From Chromobacterium sp. IIBBL 290-4 (lineage in GTDB: Bacteria; Pseudomonadota; Gammaproteobacteria; Burkholderiales; Chromobacteriaceae), in the NCBI RefSeq assembly GCF_024207115.1, contig NZ_CP100128.1:3472001-3536000 (forward strand): a DNA stretch of 64,000 nt. The letters are read 5' to 3'. The first letter of the stretch is position 1. Every line of letters starts with the position of its first letter. Below are positions 1-9,444 of the stretch, in pieces. The translations under genes were made by a program, and so were the position numbers. The notes beneath the pieces are model-generated. The model searched no databases, was not told the DNA's origin, and saw only the letters and a list, made by a program, of their open reading frames with translations.

Positions 1-582
1 CTGCTGGATTTGCGCATGGTGGATATCATCTTGTGCGATGTGCAGATGCAGCCGATGAACGGCATGGACTTGCTGAAGGAGCTGCGTTGCGGCCATACCG
101 CCAACGCGTCCAATCTGCCTTTCGTGTTTTTATCCGGCCATGCCGACCGCGCCAATGTGGTGCTGGCCAGCCAATTGCACGCCGATGGCTTCGTGGTGAA
201 GCCGCCCAAGCCGGCGGATGTCGAAAAGGCGATCCAGAATGCGCTGCAGCGCATCCGTCCCGAGGTCGATCCCTTCAGTTATTACAGCATCGCCACCGGC
301 ACTGAGTACGATAAAAAAGTGTTTGGCCGCTTGTTCGAGAAATACACTCCCGCGGAAGAGGAGGAGGCGCAGGAGCAGTGCCTGCCCTTGGAGAAAATCA
401 AGCCAGGCTCGACTTTGACGCGCGATCTGCGCAGCAAGTCGGGTCATTTGCTGCTGCCCAGGGGCGCCGAAATTTCAGCCAATCAGCTTGCGGTTCTGCA
501 GAACCACAGCGAGCGTTATGGCGTGAGCCAGATTTTTGTCATTGACGGGCCCGAGGCGGTGACGCCCGTAGCGAGGCACTGA
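1..582 (+). CDS. Response regulator with CheY-like receiver domain (5' end outside window)
   Basis: The reading frame is open from base 1, so the true start lies upstream. The visible part begins inside a receiver domain: the phosphoacceptor strand reads [13 protein letters not shown], with the Asp about 11 residues into the frame, followed by the conserved Ser/Thr strand (FVFLSGHAD) and the Lys of VVKPPKP. After about residue 115 comes a short C-terminal module ([15 protein letters not shown], then [10 protein letters not shown]) of the type often seen next to HD-GYP or other signalling outputs, but no HD-GYP, GGDEF or DNA-binding domain follows. It ends 2 bases before the hybrid kinase gene, so the two are probably co-transcribed and form a phosphorelay pair. 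Its output is unknown. Confidence 0.85.
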   Translation: MLDLRMVDIILCDVQMQPMNGMDLLKELRCGHTANASNLPFVFLSGHADRANVVLASQLHADGFVVKPPKPADVEKAIQNALQRIRPEVDPFSYYSIATGTEYDKKVFGRLFEKYTPAEEEEAQEQCLPLEKIKPGSTLTRDLRSKSGHLLLPRGAEISANQLAVLQNHSERYGVSQIFVIDGPEAVTPVARH

Positions 583-584
583 CT

Positions 585-3500
585 ATGCTCTTGTCCAAAC
601 CGCAGCACAGCCAGGCCATGGCGATAGGCAGAGCCGTGCTGGCCATCGTGCTGCTGTTGGCCTTGTTGCAAGCCGGCGTGATGCTGCAGTTGCAGTGGGC
701 GGCTTGGGACCAGTATCGGCAGGCGGAGCAATTGGTGGATCTGAACCAGGAGTCCACGCTGCTGTTCCGTTTCGCCGACGCCAAGCAGCTGGAAGCTGGC
801 AGGATAAGCGAGTTGCTGCTGTCGGCCAAACAGCCCAGCGCGCAGGAGCGGCAAGAATTGCGGCAATTGGCCGAGCAGAGCCGGCAGACTGCGCAGCAAT
901 TGCTGCAAACGCTGTCCGCCCGCAGCGACGCCAAGAGCAAGGATCAGGCCTCGCGCCTGCAGCAGGCTTTGCATCAGTTCGACCAGCTCAAATTGCAGGC
1001 GGAGGCTTTTTGGCAAGACGGCGCAGGCCCCAACGAGGCCCTGACCACGGGTTTGTACGAACAGACCCGCGATGTGCTGGAGCTGGCTCAGCATCAGCTG
1101 GACGACGATGTGGTGCAGATGTCGGCCAGCGGCGACCCGCGCCTGAACAGCCTGGCCTGGCTGAAGCAGGATGTCTGGATGCTGGACTACTGGCTGCGCT
1201 CCAATGCGCAGAGCCTGCTGCTCAGGGCGGCGCTGGATCATAGGCTGGACCGGCTGGTGGAGCAGGATCTGGCGCGCCGCATGGGCGCCAGCATGCTGAC
1301 GCAGTCCAAGTTGCAGCCCAAGGTGGCGAGCATCCACGACCCCGGCCTGGCCAAGCAGTTCGCCCAGCTGTCCTTGCAGGCCAGCCGCCTGCAGCTTCTG
1401 GTCCAGCTGCAGCTCGATCAGATGGACGGCCGGCTCAAGTTCGATCAGGCGACCGATTATCGACAGAATCTGCGCGAGTTGATCGAATCGCTGCGGCAGA
1501 CCCAGGCCCTGGTGTCGCAACGCTCGGAACAGGTCGCCCAGGAGAACCGGCAGTATTACTTGCACATCCTGCTGCGCGAAGGCTTGTTCGGCCTTGCCAC
1601 GATAGGTTTGCTGGCCTTTCTGGTGTTCGTCATGGTGCGCAAGGTGCTGCGGCCGCTGGACTTTCTGCAGCGCATGCTGGATGTGTCGGGCGACGCGATG
1701 CTGGTGGTGGGCCAGAACGGCGTGATCGCCACCGCCAACGAGGGCGCCGGCAGAATGTTCGGCTATGCGATGGCTGACTTGATCGGCATGCCGGTGCGCC
1801 AGCTGTTCGATATGGACGACGATCTGCATGCGGTGCTGGCGGCGCTGGACATTCAAGTGGGGCGGACGCTGCCGGTGTCGGCGGTGGGCAGCGGCGGCGA
1901 ACGCTTTCATGCCATGCTCAGCGTCAGCCGCTTTCTGGAAGATGCGACGCCGCCGCTCAATATCTTGATCGTCCGCGACGAGCATAAGCGCAGATTGGCG
2001 GAAACCTCGCTGGAGCGCAGCGTGGCATTGCTGTCGGTGATTTCGGAAATCGAGGCGATGCTGTTGTCCCACTCGGCGCGCGACGCGGTTTTCCAGCGGC
2101 TGCAGAATACTTTTCTGGACTTCACCAGCTCCGAGCAATGCATTCTGGTGGCCTGCGCCGGACCGGACGACGTGGACAACGCGCTGCAGCTGCAGGCCGG
2201 CGCCTGGCCGGAGTTCCTGCCGCAAATCCAGCAGCTCTCGCTTTCCCAGGCGCCGCTGGCGACCTTGTTCCGCAATCTGTCCGCGCAGCCGTCCTGGGTG
2301 TCTTTGCCGGTGATGCTGGGCGGCGAGGCTGCAGCCGGCGTGTGCCTGCTGCGGCCCACGCTGTCGCAACTGGGCATCAGCATCCTGCCCTTGCTGGGCG
2401 CCTACGCCAATATCCTGGGCTTTTACGCCGAGGAGGACAGGCGCAAGCTGTCCGAGGCCCAGCTGCGCGCGGTGTTGCAGGAAGAGGAGGCGGTGTATTC
2501 GGCCTCGCCGGTCGGCCTGTTGCGCCTGAACGAGCATTTCCAGATCACCCGCGCCAATTTGACGGCGGAAAGCATATTCGACGTCGGCGACGAATACGGC
2601 CTGTCCGGCATGCACCTGATGGAGCTATTGGCCTCCGAGCACGGCTGGTACGAGCTGGCCGAGCAGATGTCCAAAATGCAGCACGACAACGCCCGCATTC
2701 ATTGCGAACTGGAATGCCTGACCGGCACCGGCCGGCCGATCTGGGTGTTGTTCGAGGGGCAGCTGCTGTTCCCCGACGCGGCGGAGTCGGTGATCATTCT
2801 GGCCTGCCTGGACATCACCGAGCGCAAGATGGCCGAATTCGAGCTGAGGATGGCGCGCGACCAGGCCAATGCGGCCAACCGCGCCAAGAGCGCCTTCCTC
2901 GCCACCATGAGCCACGAGATCCGCACGCCGATGAACGGCGTGCTCGGCATGCTGGAACTGCTGGCCATGACCAAGCTGGACGCCGAGCAGCACGACACCG
3001 TGGCGACGATACAGGATTCGGCCAATACCTTGCTCAGGCTGATCGACGATATCCTGGATTTCTCCAAGATCGAGGCCGACAGGCTGGAGATCATTCCGAC
3101 GCGCACCGCGGTGCGGCCATTCATGGAGAGCGTGCGCAGCCTGTACCACGAGAACGCCAGCAAAAAGGGGCTGGAGCTGAAGCTGGTCCTGGACGAGAAA
3201 CTGGCGCCGACCCTGGTGATGGATCCGTTGCGGGTCAGGCAAATCTTGCAGAACTTCATCAGCAACGCGATCAAGTTCACCTCGCGCGGCCAGGTGGACA
3301 TCCGCGTCAAGGTGATGGATACCGTGGCCAATTACCAGGTGTTGAGCTTCGAGGTGACCGACACCGGCATCGGCATGTCGCAGGAGCAATTGAGCAAGCT
3401 GTTCCAGCCCTTTACCCAGGCGGATTCGGAAACCACGCGCCGTTTCGGCGGCACCGGGCTGGGGCTGGCCATCTGCCGCCGCCTGGCCGGGCTGATGGGC

Positions 3501-4502
3501 GGCCATGTCGAGATGGAGAGCGAGCAGGGCAAGGGCAGTTGCGCCCGCCTGCTGCTGGAGGTGGAGTGGCTGGCGGAATTGGTCGAGCCGGTGGTGCTGC
3601 CCGAGCAGCGGGTGCCGCAGGAGGCCGCTCCGGCGCCGCTGCCGGATCAGCCCAAAGGCGCGGCGCCGGGACTCTATCCGATACTGTTTGCGGAGGACAA
3701 TCCCACCAATCGCAAGCTGACGCTGCGGCAGTTGGAGAAGCTGGGCTACCCGGCGGACTGGGCCGAGGATGGGGATCGAGCGTTCAGCAAGTGGCTGGCC
3801 GGGCGCTACTCCCTGATCCTGACCGATTGCCACATGCCGGGCATCGATGGCTACCAGCTGGCCAGGCTGGTGCGCGCGCATGAGGAATCGCACCCTGAGC
3901 GCGGGCGGGTGCCGATTGTCGCCTGCACCGCCAATGCGGCGAAGGAGGAGGTGGACAAGACGCGAGAAGCCGGCATGGATGATTTCCTGACCAAGCCTTT
4001 GTCTATCCTGTCGCTGGAAAATGTGTTGATCAAGTGGCTGTCGCCGGCGCGCGAAGCTGGCGATGCGCCGCAGGCCGAGCCGCTCCCGGCCGACACGGTA
4101 TTCGAGCCTGCGCTTGAAACGGCGGAGACGGTTCAGGACGCCGCGTCTGCGGCCGAAGTCTGCCCGGTGGACCGCAGCGTGCTGGAGGTGTACAGCAATG
4201 GCGAACTGAGCGTGGAGCTGGAAATCTTGCGTGAATTCCAGACCGGCAACCAGGAAGATGTCGCCGAATTGCGCTCGGCCTTGCAGGCGGCGGACGCGGA
4301 TAGGGTGGGCTTCGCGGCTCACCGTATCAAGGGCGCCAGCCGCATGGTGGGGTGCAATGAAATGGGTGACGCGGCCGAAAAGGTGGAGAAGGCCGGCAAA
4401 GGCAAGGATCTGGCCGCCGCGGGTCAAGCGATGGGCCATTTCGAAGAAACCTTGGCGGTATTCGAGACCTGGCTGGCCGGACAGGATGAAACCGTGAATT
4501 GA
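585..4502 (+). CDS. Hybrid sensor histidine kinase with REC and HPt domains
   Basis: A 1305-residue inner-membrane phosphorelay kinase. A membrane segment lies near residues 12-35, followed by a helical periplasmic sensor of about 290 residues rich in Gln, Leu and Ala, then a second membrane segment near 332-352. A PAS-like domain follows ([15 protein letters not shown]), then a GAF-like stretch, a second PAS (about 645-760), HisKA with phospho-His777 in [10 protein letters not shown], and HATPase_c with N, G1 and G2 boxes ([24 protein letters not shown]). The receiver carries Asp1081 (LTDCHMPG). The C-terminal HPt carries His1246 (AAHRIKGAS). The domain order matches BarA/TorS-type tripartite kinases. 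The signal sensed is not apparent. Its likely partner is the receiver protein just upstream. Confidence 0.93.
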   Translation: MLLSKPQHSQAMAIGRAVLAIVLLLALLQAGVMLQLQWAAWDQYRQAEQLVDLNQESTLLFRFADAKQLEAGRISELLLSAKQPSAQERQELRQLAEQSRQTAQQLLQTLSARSDAKSKDQASRLQQALHQFDQLKLQAEAFWQDGAGPNEALTTGLYEQTRDVLELAQHQLDDDVVQMSASGDPRLNSLAWLKQDVWMLDYWLRSNAQSLLLRAALDHRLDRLVEQDLARRMGASMLTQSKLQPKVASIHDPGLAKQFAQLSLQASRLQLLVQLQLDQMDGRLKFDQATDYRQNLRELIESLRQTQALVSQRSEQVAQENRQYYLHILLREGLFGLATIGLLAFLVFVMVRKVLRPLDFLQRMLDVSGDAMLVVGQNGVIATANEGAGRMFGYAMADLIGMPVRQLFDMDDDLHAVLAALDIQVGRTLPVSAVGSGGERFHAMLSVSRFLEDATPPLNILIVRDEHKRRLAETSLERSVALLSVISEIEAMLLSHSARDAVFQRLQNTFLDFTSSEQCILVACAGPDDVDNALQLQAGAWPEFLPQIQQLSLSQAPLATLFRNLSAQPSWVSLPVMLGGEAAAGVCLLRPTLSQLGISILPLLGAYANILGFYAEEDRRKLSEAQLRAVLQEEEAVYSASPVGLLRLNEHFQITRANLTAESIFDVGDEYGLSGMHLMELLASEHGWYELAEQMSKMQHDNARIHCELECLTGTGRPIWVLFEGQLLFPDAAESVIILACLDITERKMAEFELRMARDQANAANRAKSAFLATMSHEIRTPMNGVLGMLELLAMTKLDAEQHDTVATIQDSANTLLRLIDDILDFSKIEADRLEIIPTRTAVRPFMESVRSLYHENASKKGLELKLVLDEKLAPTLVMDPLRVRQILQNFISNAIKFTSRGQVDIRVKVMDTVANYQVLSFEVTDTGIGMSQEQLSKLFQPFTQADSETTRRFGGTGLGLAICRRLAGLMGGHVEMESEQGKGSCARLLLEVEWLAELVEPVVLPEQRVPQEAAPAPLPDQPKGAAPGLYPILFAEDNPTNRKLTLRQLEKLGYPADWAEDGDRAFSKWLAGRYSLILTDCHMPGIDGYQLARLVRAHEESHPERGRVPIVACTANAAKEEVDKTREAGMDDFLTKPLSILSLENVLIKWLSPAREAGDAPQAEPLPADTVFEPALETAETVQDAASAAEVCPVDRSVLEVYSNGELSVELEILREFQTGNQEDVAELRSALQAADADRVGFAAHRIKGASRMVGCNEMGDAAEKVEKAGKGKDLAAAGQAMGHFEETLAVFETWLAGQDETVN

Positions 4503-4511
4503 GCGCGGGCT

Positions 4512-4540
4512 TTGCCTGATCTGGGCAGGCGGATTAGAAT
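4512..4540 (+). promoter_or_regulatory. Sigma70-type promoter for a leaderless mRNA
   Basis: A -35 box TTGCCT (4512-4517), a 17-base spacer and a -10 box TAGAAT (4535-4540) place the start of transcription at about 4546-4548. The ATG of the DUF455 gene is at 4549, so the mRNA would have almost no leader, and no Shine-Dalgarno sequence is present. The -10 sits inside a perfect inverted repeat with 9-base arms (4527-4535 and 4538-4546), which could serve as an operator. Confidence 0.6.
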
Positions 4541-4548
4541 CCGCCTTC

Positions 4549-5370
4549 ATGGAGCAAAGCATACCCCTTTACCCATTGCTGGAAAGCGCCTTGCTGTGCC
4601 GCGAGGTCGACGCCAAGATGGCGCAGACCGAGGCTGTCCATGCCGGATGGCGAGCGGGCAGGCTGGTCCGGCAGGCCGACGCGCCGCTCTATGATGTGGC
4701 GGATGCCGGCAGGCCGGATCGGCCGGAGTTGGTCCATCCCGCCAAAGTGCCGCGTCGCAGCCTGTCTACGCCTGAAGGCCATGGCGCCATGCTGCACGCC
4801 ATCGCCCATATCGAGTTCAACGCGGTGAATCTGGCTTTGGACGCCGCCTGGCGCTTCCGCGATATGCCGGACGCTTTTGTCGACGACTGGCTGCGCGTGG
4901 CTGCCGAAGAGGCGTATCATTTCAGCCTGCTGTGCGAACGTCTGCGCAGCCTGGGCTATGAATACGGCGACTTTCCCGCCCATGACGGCTTGTGGGCGAT
5001 GTGCCGCAAGACCGACTACGACCCGATGGTGAGAATGGCCCTGGTGCCCAGAGTGCTGGAGGCCCGCGGTCTGGATGCCACGCCGGGTATCCAGCGCCGC
5101 CTGATCGGCATCGGCGATGATGCCAGCGCCGCGGTGCTGGACATCATCCTGCGCGATGAGATCGGCCATGTGGCCATCGGCAACCGCTGGTTTGGCGAGT
5201 TGTGCCGCCAGCGCGGCCTGGAGCCGTTGGCGACATTCCGCGAGTTGATGACGCTGCACGCCATGCAGCTCTATCCCGGCGAGTACAATTTCGCCGCCCG
5301 CGCGGCGGCGGGCTTTTCCGCCGAAGAACTGGAAGCGCTGGCCAATCTGGCCGCGCCGGTTTCCCATTAA
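4549..5370 (+). CDS. DUF455 family ferritin-like protein
   Basis: A 273-residue soluble protein with the DUF455 (ferritin-like) pattern. Metal-ligand-type Glu/His residues occur on successive helices: HAIAHIEFNAVNLAL, AAEEAYHFSLL and RDEIGHVAIGNRWF. These are typical of carboxylate-bridged di-iron four-helix bundles. The biochemical role of DUF455 proteins is not established. The ATG at 4549 is chosen because a well-formed promoter ends about 6-8 bases before it and the family similarity begins soon after; there is no ribosome binding site. A small membrane protein follows 15 bases downstream and is probably co-transcribed. Unrelated to the kinase upstream as far as can be seen. Confidence 0.8.
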   Translation: MEQSIPLYPLLESALLCREVDAKMAQTEAVHAGWRAGRLVRQADAPLYDVADAGRPDRPELVHPAKVPRRSLSTPEGHGAMLHAIAHIEFNAVNLALDAAWRFRDMPDAFVDDWLRVAAEEAYHFSLLCERLRSLGYEYGDFPAHDGLWAMCRKTDYDPMVRMALVPRVLEARGLDATPGIQRRLIGIGDDASAAVLDIILRDEIGHVAIGNRWFGELCRQRGLEPLATFRELMTLHAMQLYPGEYNFAARAAAGFSAEELEALANLAAPVSH

Positions 5371-5385
5371 GAAAGATCCAATCTG

Positions 5386-5601
5386 ATGATGAAGTTGATC
5401 GGGCGCATGCAGCGCAGCCGAAAGTTGACGCTGGCCATTCTCGTCGTCTCCACCGCCTTGTTCATGGCGCTGTCGGCCCTGTGGCAGGGCGGCGCAGTGG
5501 GGAATGTGGCGCTGAAACTGTTGTGTCCGGTGTTGCTGGTGGTCGCTTTGGCCGGGCAGTTGAGCGCTTTATGCATTCTCTTGCAAAAACCACGAAAATA
5601 A
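5386..5601 (+). CDS. Small membrane protein, unknown function
   Basis: 71 residues with a basic N-terminus (MKLIGRMQRSRK) and two hydrophobic helices at about residues 14-33 and 42-62, ending in a basic tail (QKPRK). I recognise no family. It starts 15 bases after the DUF455 gene, preceded by GAAAGATCC, a weak ribosome binding site. The two predicted helices and the basic flanks make it a credible small inner-membrane protein; there is no further hint of function. Confidence 0.55.
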   Translation: MMKLIGRMQRSRKLTLAILVVSTALFMALSALWQGGAVGNVALKLLCPVLLVVALAGQLSALCILLQKPRK

Positions 5602-5652
5602 AACGGCTTTTAAAAACAGCGGCTTAAAGTTGCGTATCCGCGTCACTTGGAC

Positions 5653-5681
5653 TTGACGATGCCATCCGGGCCGCGCATAAT
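5653..5681 (+). promoter_or_regulatory. Predicted sigma70 promoter ahead of a terminator
   Basis: TTGACG (5653-5658), a 17-base spacer and CATAAT (5676-5681) form a close match to the sigma70 consensus. Transcription would begin near 5688. The next element is a complete intrinsic terminator at 5702-5736, and only then the gene at 5759. See the finding on possible attenuation. Confidence 0.5.
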
Positions 5682-5701
5682 CGCGCCGGAATTTAATATA
5701 A

Positions 5702-5736
5702 ACAGGCTCCCCAGTCGGGCGAGCCTGTCGCTTTTT
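5702..5736 (+). terminator. Rho-independent terminator or attenuator
   Basis: ACAGGCTC (5702-5709) pairs with GAGCCTGT (5721-5728), extended by an inner CCC/GGG pairing, and is followed by CGCTTTTT. It can end the DUF455 transcript. It also lies between the promoter at 5653-5681 and the gene at 5759. Confidence 0.75.
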
Positions 5737-5758
5737 GCAATTGCGGAGTGTCTGCATC

Positions 5759-6178
5759 ATGGAGCACCAGGTATTCCTGCGTCAGCTGGAAACCCATACG
5801 CTGCCTGCATCGGAGTTCAACCATCAAGCCCACTTGTACGCGGCCTGGGGCTATCGCCGAGAGTACCCGGCGCCGGAGGCGGCGGCGCGTTGCGCTCACG
5901 CTTTGTCCCGATTCGCCATGGCGCATGGCGTGGCGACCAAGTACAACCACACGCTGACGATGGCCTTGCTGGCCATCGCCTATAGCCGGGTGGAGTCCAA
6001 TCCTGCTTTGACGGAAGACTGGCAGGCCTTCCTGACAAGCTGCAACGACCTGGCGCAGGACGCCAAGGCGGTGCTGGAGCAGCACTACTCGTCCGAACGG
6101 CTGTCCGCCGACGCGGCCCGCAAGGCCTTCGTCAAGCCGGACCGCATGCCGTTGCCGGTGTCCTGTCTGCTCAACTGA
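5759..6178 (+). CDS. Conserved hypothetical protein
   Basis: 139 residues, soluble and mainly helical. It has the motifs EFNHQAHLYAAWGY and HGVATKYNHTLTMALL, a pattern I associate with small uncharacterised proteins having conserved NHxxH and KYHxT segments. No catalytic assignment is justified, though the His-rich motifs could bind metal. The ATG at 5759 is preferred over an upstream in-frame TTG (5735), which lies in the terminator T-tract. The gene is 12-21 bases ahead of the U32 gene, depending on its start, and the two may be co-transcribed. Confidence 0.65.
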   Translation: MEHQVFLRQLETHTLPASEFNHQAHLYAAWGYRREYPAPEAAARCAHALSRFAMAHGVATKYNHTLTMALLAIAYSRVESNPALTEDWQAFLTSCNDLAQDAKAVLEQHYSSERLSADAARKAFVKPDRMPLPVSCLLN

Positions 6179-6199
6179 TTACCGAGAAGTTTGCACACA

Positions 6200-7549
6200 A
6201 TGATCAAAGCCCCCGAACTCTTGCTGCCGGCCGGCACGCTGGAAAAAATGCGCGCCGCCTATGATTTCGGCGCCGACGCCGTCTACGCCGGCCAGCCGCG
6301 CTACAGCCTGCGCGCCCGCAACAACGACTTCAAGCTGGAAGAGCTGAATCAGGGCATAGACGAGGCCCACGCGCGCGGCAAGCTGTTCTTTGTCGCCAGC
6401 AACATCCTGCCGCACAACAGCAAGATCAAGACCTATATGGCCGACATGGAGCCGGTGATCGAGATGAAGCCGGACGCGCTGATCATGGCCGATCCGGGCT
6501 TGATCATGATGGTGCGCGAAAAGTGGCCGGAAGTGCCGGTCCACTTGTCGGTGCAGGCCAACACCGTCAACTATATGGGCGTGAAGTTCTGGCAGAAGCT
6601 GGGCGTGTCGCGCATCATCCTGTCGCGCGAGCTGAGCCTGGACGAAATCGCCGAGATCCGCCAGGAATGCCCGGATATCGAGCTGGAAGTGTTCGTGCAC
6701 GGCGCGCTGTGCATCGCCTATTCCGGCCGCTGCCTGCTGTCCGGCTACTTCAACCATCGTGACCCAAATCAGGGCACTTGCACCAATGCCTGCCGTTGGG
6801 ACTACAAGGTGCATGACACCCAGGGCGACGACGCCGGCGACGTGCAAGTCATCAACTTCGACTTCAACAAGGCGCTGGAAGAGGCGAATCAGAACTTCTC
6901 GTCCTGTGGCAGCCAGCAACGCCATCCGCTGGCCGACAAGACTTATCTGATCGAAGAGGGCAGCCGTCCGGGCGAGCTGATGCCCATCATCGAGGACGAG
7001 CACGGCACCTACATCATGAACTCCAAGGACCTGCGCGCCGTGGAGCAAGTGGAAAAGCTGGCCAAGATCGGCGTCGATTCTCTGAAGATCGAAGGCCGCA
7101 CCAAGAGCCTGTACTACGTGGCCCGCGCCGCCCAGGTTTACCGCAAGGCCATCGACGACGCCGTCGCCGGCCGCCCCTTCGACCTGAGCCTGCTGTCCGA
7201 TCTGGACGGCTTGGCCAATCGCGGCTACACGCCGGGTTTCCTGGAGCGCCACCAGAGCCAGGACTACCAGAACTACCTCACCGGCCATTCCAAGGCCAAG
7301 CAAAGCCACTATGTCGGCGACGTGATCGAGGTGGATGCCGAGGGTTGGGCGCTGGTTGAGGTGAAGAACCGCTTCGGCGTCGGCGACAAGCTGGAAGTGA
7401 TCCACCCGTCCGGCAACCGCATCATCGAGCTGGCCGAAATGACCCGCAACGGCGAGGCCGTGCAGGTGGCGCCGGGCAATGGCATGCAGGTGCGCATTCC
7501 GGGCTTGGCCGGTTACGACAACAAGGCGCTGATTACCCGCCTGCTGTGA
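6200..7549 (+). CDS. yegQ: U32 family protein, tRNA U34 hydroxylation protein TrhP/YegQ type
   Basis: 449 residues. The N-terminus (MIKAPELLLPAGTLEKMRAAYDFGADAVYAG) is the hallmark of the U32 'peptidase' family. The family signature lies around EVFVHGALCIAYSGRCLLSGY, and a Cys pair (GTCTNACRW) follows, as in the Fe-S-binding YegQ/TrhP branch. In Escherichia coli, TrhP makes 5-hydroxyuridine at tRNA position 34 using prephenate-derived chemistry; proteolytic activity is not the accepted role for this branch. The ATG at 6200 with GAGAAG at 6183-6188 is preferred to the in-frame TTG at 6191. The length matches the family (about 450). A terminator follows directly. Confidence 0.88.
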   Translation: MIKAPELLLPAGTLEKMRAAYDFGADAVYAGQPRYSLRARNNDFKLEELNQGIDEAHARGKLFFVASNILPHNSKIKTYMADMEPVIEMKPDALIMADPGLIMMVREKWPEVPVHLSVQANTVNYMGVKFWQKLGVSRIILSRELSLDEIAEIRQECPDIELEVFVHGALCIAYSGRCLLSGYFNHRDPNQGTCTNACRWDYKVHDTQGDDAGDVQVINFDFNKALEEANQNFSSCGSQQRHPLADKTYLIEEGSRPGELMPIIEDEHGTYIMNSKDLRAVEQVEKLAKIGVDSLKIEGRTKSLYYVARAAQVYRKAIDDAVAGRPFDLSLLSDLDGLANRGYTPGFLERHQSQDYQNYLTGHSKAKQSHYVGDVIEVDAEGWALVEVKNRFGVGDKLEVIHPSGNRIIELAEMTRNGEAVQVAPGNGMQVRIPGLAGYDNKALITRLL

Positions 7550-7567
7550 TCCAAGTTTTTTTCCGAT

Positions 7568-7594
7568 AAAAGGCTGCCGCTGGCAGCCTTTTTG
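7568..7594 (+). terminator. Rho-independent terminator after the U32 gene
   Basis: AGGCTGCC (7571-7578), loop GCT, GGCAGCCT (7582-7589), then TTTTG. A-rich on the upstream side. Confidence 0.85.
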
Positions 7595-8155
7595 CTTTGC
7601 AGCATCGGCATGCGCGAAGACCTGCGCGAAGACCTGTGTTGCGGCCGCCCCACTGGGATGACGGCCTTGCGGAAAATAATGCCAAAAGCTTATCTCGATG
7701 TTTGGCGAGGGTTACAGCAGAGGGTGCTGTCATGCCGGATGGCCGATGCGCGGGAAGACAGAGGAAACGCGAATCCTTCGACCTAGCCGGCGATTGCAAG
7801 TTTAAGTAATTATGGTTAAAAAGTAGTTACATAAGTCCAGATGTGTTGATTATTTTAAACAATCAATCCATCGGAAAACCATTAGCGCCGCAAATAACAA
7901 TGACAGGCATCCCGCCTCGCTTCCGTGAACCAGTTCTTTGAAGGTTCCTGCCGAATGGATTTCGACTGGATCCATTCACATTACAAGCTGTAACGCGTAA
8001 AAACATGGCGGCTGGCCATCCAGGGTATATGGTGGCATTAGCGGCAGTTTATTCCGGCTTGGCGCTTGCGCTCGGTCGAAGATGTGCAGAAGCGCGGTAT
8101 TCGGGAAACCCCTGCCCAGGGGCATTGATGGTTGTGCTACTTATGGAAGCCTGTC
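7595..8155. other. Intergenic region upstream of the polyamine operon
   Basis: About 560 bases without a convincing gene; the short open frames here lack family features. It contains a 12-base tandem duplication (7611-7622 and 7623-7634), an AT-rich stretch near 7800-7870, and an inverted repeat GAATGGAT / ATCCATTC (7953-7960 and 7970-7977, 9-base loop) without a T-tract, which could be an operator or a 5'-UTR hairpin for the binding-protein gene. No clear -35/-10 pair was found. Confidence 0.4.
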
Positions 8156-9256
8156 ATGAACAAGAAACTGGTTCGCAAAGTTCTGTGCTCGCTGTTGCTG
8201 GCCTTGCCCGCTGTCGGCGCGGGGGCCGCCGACAAGGTGCTCAATGTTTACAATTGGTCGGACTACATCGCCAAAACCACCATCCCCGGCTTTGAAAAGC
8301 AGAGCGGCGTGAAGGTGAAGTACGATGTCTACGACAGCGATGACACCTTGCAAGCCAAGATGCTGACCGGCCGCGCCGGCTACGACATCGTGGTGCCGAC
8401 CTCCAACTTCATGGCCAAGCAGATCGAGGCCGGCATTTACCAGAAGCTGGACAAGTCCAAGCTGCCCAATCTGGCCAATCTGGATAAATCGCTGATGGCC
8501 AAGATCGTCGACGCCGATCCCGGCAACGCGCATGGCGTGCCTTGGGCTTACGGCACGGATGGCCTGGGCTACAACTTCACCAAGGTCAAGGCCATACTCG
8601 GCAATAACGTTCCGCTCGACAACTGGGACATTCTGTTCGATCCCAAATATGTTTCCAAGTTGAAGGATTGCGGCGTGTCGGTGCTGGATCAGGCCAATGA
8701 TGTGTTCGCCGTCACCTTGCACCACCTGGGCAAGGACCCCAACAGCAAGAACCCCGCCGATTACCAGGCCGCATTCGAAGCGCTGAAGAAGATCCGGCCC
8801 TACATCACCCAGTTCAACTCTTCCGGCTACATCAACGACCTGGCCAATGGCGACATCTGTCTGGCGCTGGGCTGGTCGGGCGACGTCAATATCGCCAAGC
8901 ACCGCGCCGCCGAAGCCAAGCGCTCCTATCAGCTGGGCTATGTGATTCCCAAGTCCGGCGCGCCGATCTGGTTCGATGTGATGGTGATCCCCAAGGATGC
9001 GCCGCATCCGGAAGAGGCGCACAAGTGGATCAACTACATCGAAACCCCGGAAGTGAACGCCGAAATCACCAACGAGGTGTTCTATCCGACGGTGAACGCG
9101 GCGGCGCGCAAGTTCGTCAAGCCGGAAATCGCCAGCGATCCGACCATCTACCCGCCGGAGTCGGTCATGAAGACGCTGTTCCTGCTCAAGCCGCTGCCGC
9201 CTGACATCATGCGCCTGCAGAACCGCCTGTGGACGCAGCTGAAAACCGGCCGCTAA
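8156..9256 (+). CDS. potF: Polyamine ABC transporter periplasmic binding protein (PotF type)
   Basis: 366 residues with a clear signal peptide (MNKKLVRKVLCSLLLALPAV, cleavage after AGA). The mature protein starts DKVLNVYNWSDYIAK, the classic PotF/PotD start in which the Trp and Ser line the polyamine pocket, and length and layout match PotF. It captures putrescine or spermidine in the periplasm and delivers it to the two permeases encoded next. The ATG at 8156 (GGAAG at 8144-8148) is chosen because it gives the signal peptide; an upstream TTG adds an implausible leader. A 188-base gap to the permease gene contains a hairpin. Confidence 0.93.
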   Translation: MNKKLVRKVLCSLLLALPAVGAGAADKVLNVYNWSDYIAKTTIPGFEKQSGVKVKYDVYDSDDTLQAKMLTGRAGYDIVVPTSNFMAKQIEAGIYQKLDKSKLPNLANLDKSLMAKIVDADPGNAHGVPWAYGTDGLGYNFTKVKAILGNNVPLDNWDILFDPKYVSKLKDCGVSVLDQANDVFAVTLHHLGKDPNSKNPADYQAAFEALKKIRPYITQFNSSGYINDLANGDICLALGWSGDVNIAKHRAAEAKRSYQLGYVIPKSGAPIWFDVMVIPKDAPHPEEAHKWINYIETPEVNAEITNEVFYPTVNAAARKFVKPEIASDPTIYPPESVMKTLFLLKPLPPDIMRLQNRLWTQLKTGR

Positions 9257-9381
9257 GCCCACCCTGAGCCGAATGTTTCCATCCGGCTTCGCCTGAATCG
9301 CACAACAATAGTCCGCCGCCCGGCTTGGCCGGGACGGCCGGACAGCCGTGGGACATTGTCCGCTCCTTGGGGCGGATGGGG

Positions 9382-9402
9382 TCGGCGATGGGGAGTCGCC
9401 GA
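9382..9402 (+). other. Hairpin in the gap between binding-protein and permease genes
   Basis: TCGGCGA (9382-9388) pairs with TCGCCGA (9396-9402) around a G-rich loop. There is no T-tract. It may protect or partially separate the abundant potF message from the permease message, as is common in ABC operons. Confidence 0.3.
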
Positions 9403-9444
9403 TGGGACGCAATGTTCGGACGCTTCGCGCGTCGTGGTGCCGCC

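Noticed and set aside
516..2615. 699-codon open frame on the minus strand opposite the hybrid kinase gene
   Set aside because: It is rich in Gln, His and Arg, lacks any domain, and is the usual antisense shadow of a GC-rich coding region.
7611..7634. 12-base tandem duplication
   Set aside because: Only two copies in non-coding DNA; no array or functional context.
7660..7680. TGG...TTGC pattern resembling a sigma54 promoter
   Set aside because: The spacing between GG and GC is 11-12 rather than 10, and no enhancer-type regulator is nearby.
7592..7809. Two short overlapping plus-strand frames after the U32 terminator
   Set aside because: They begin within the terminator tail, have no ribosome site or family feature, and overlap each other.
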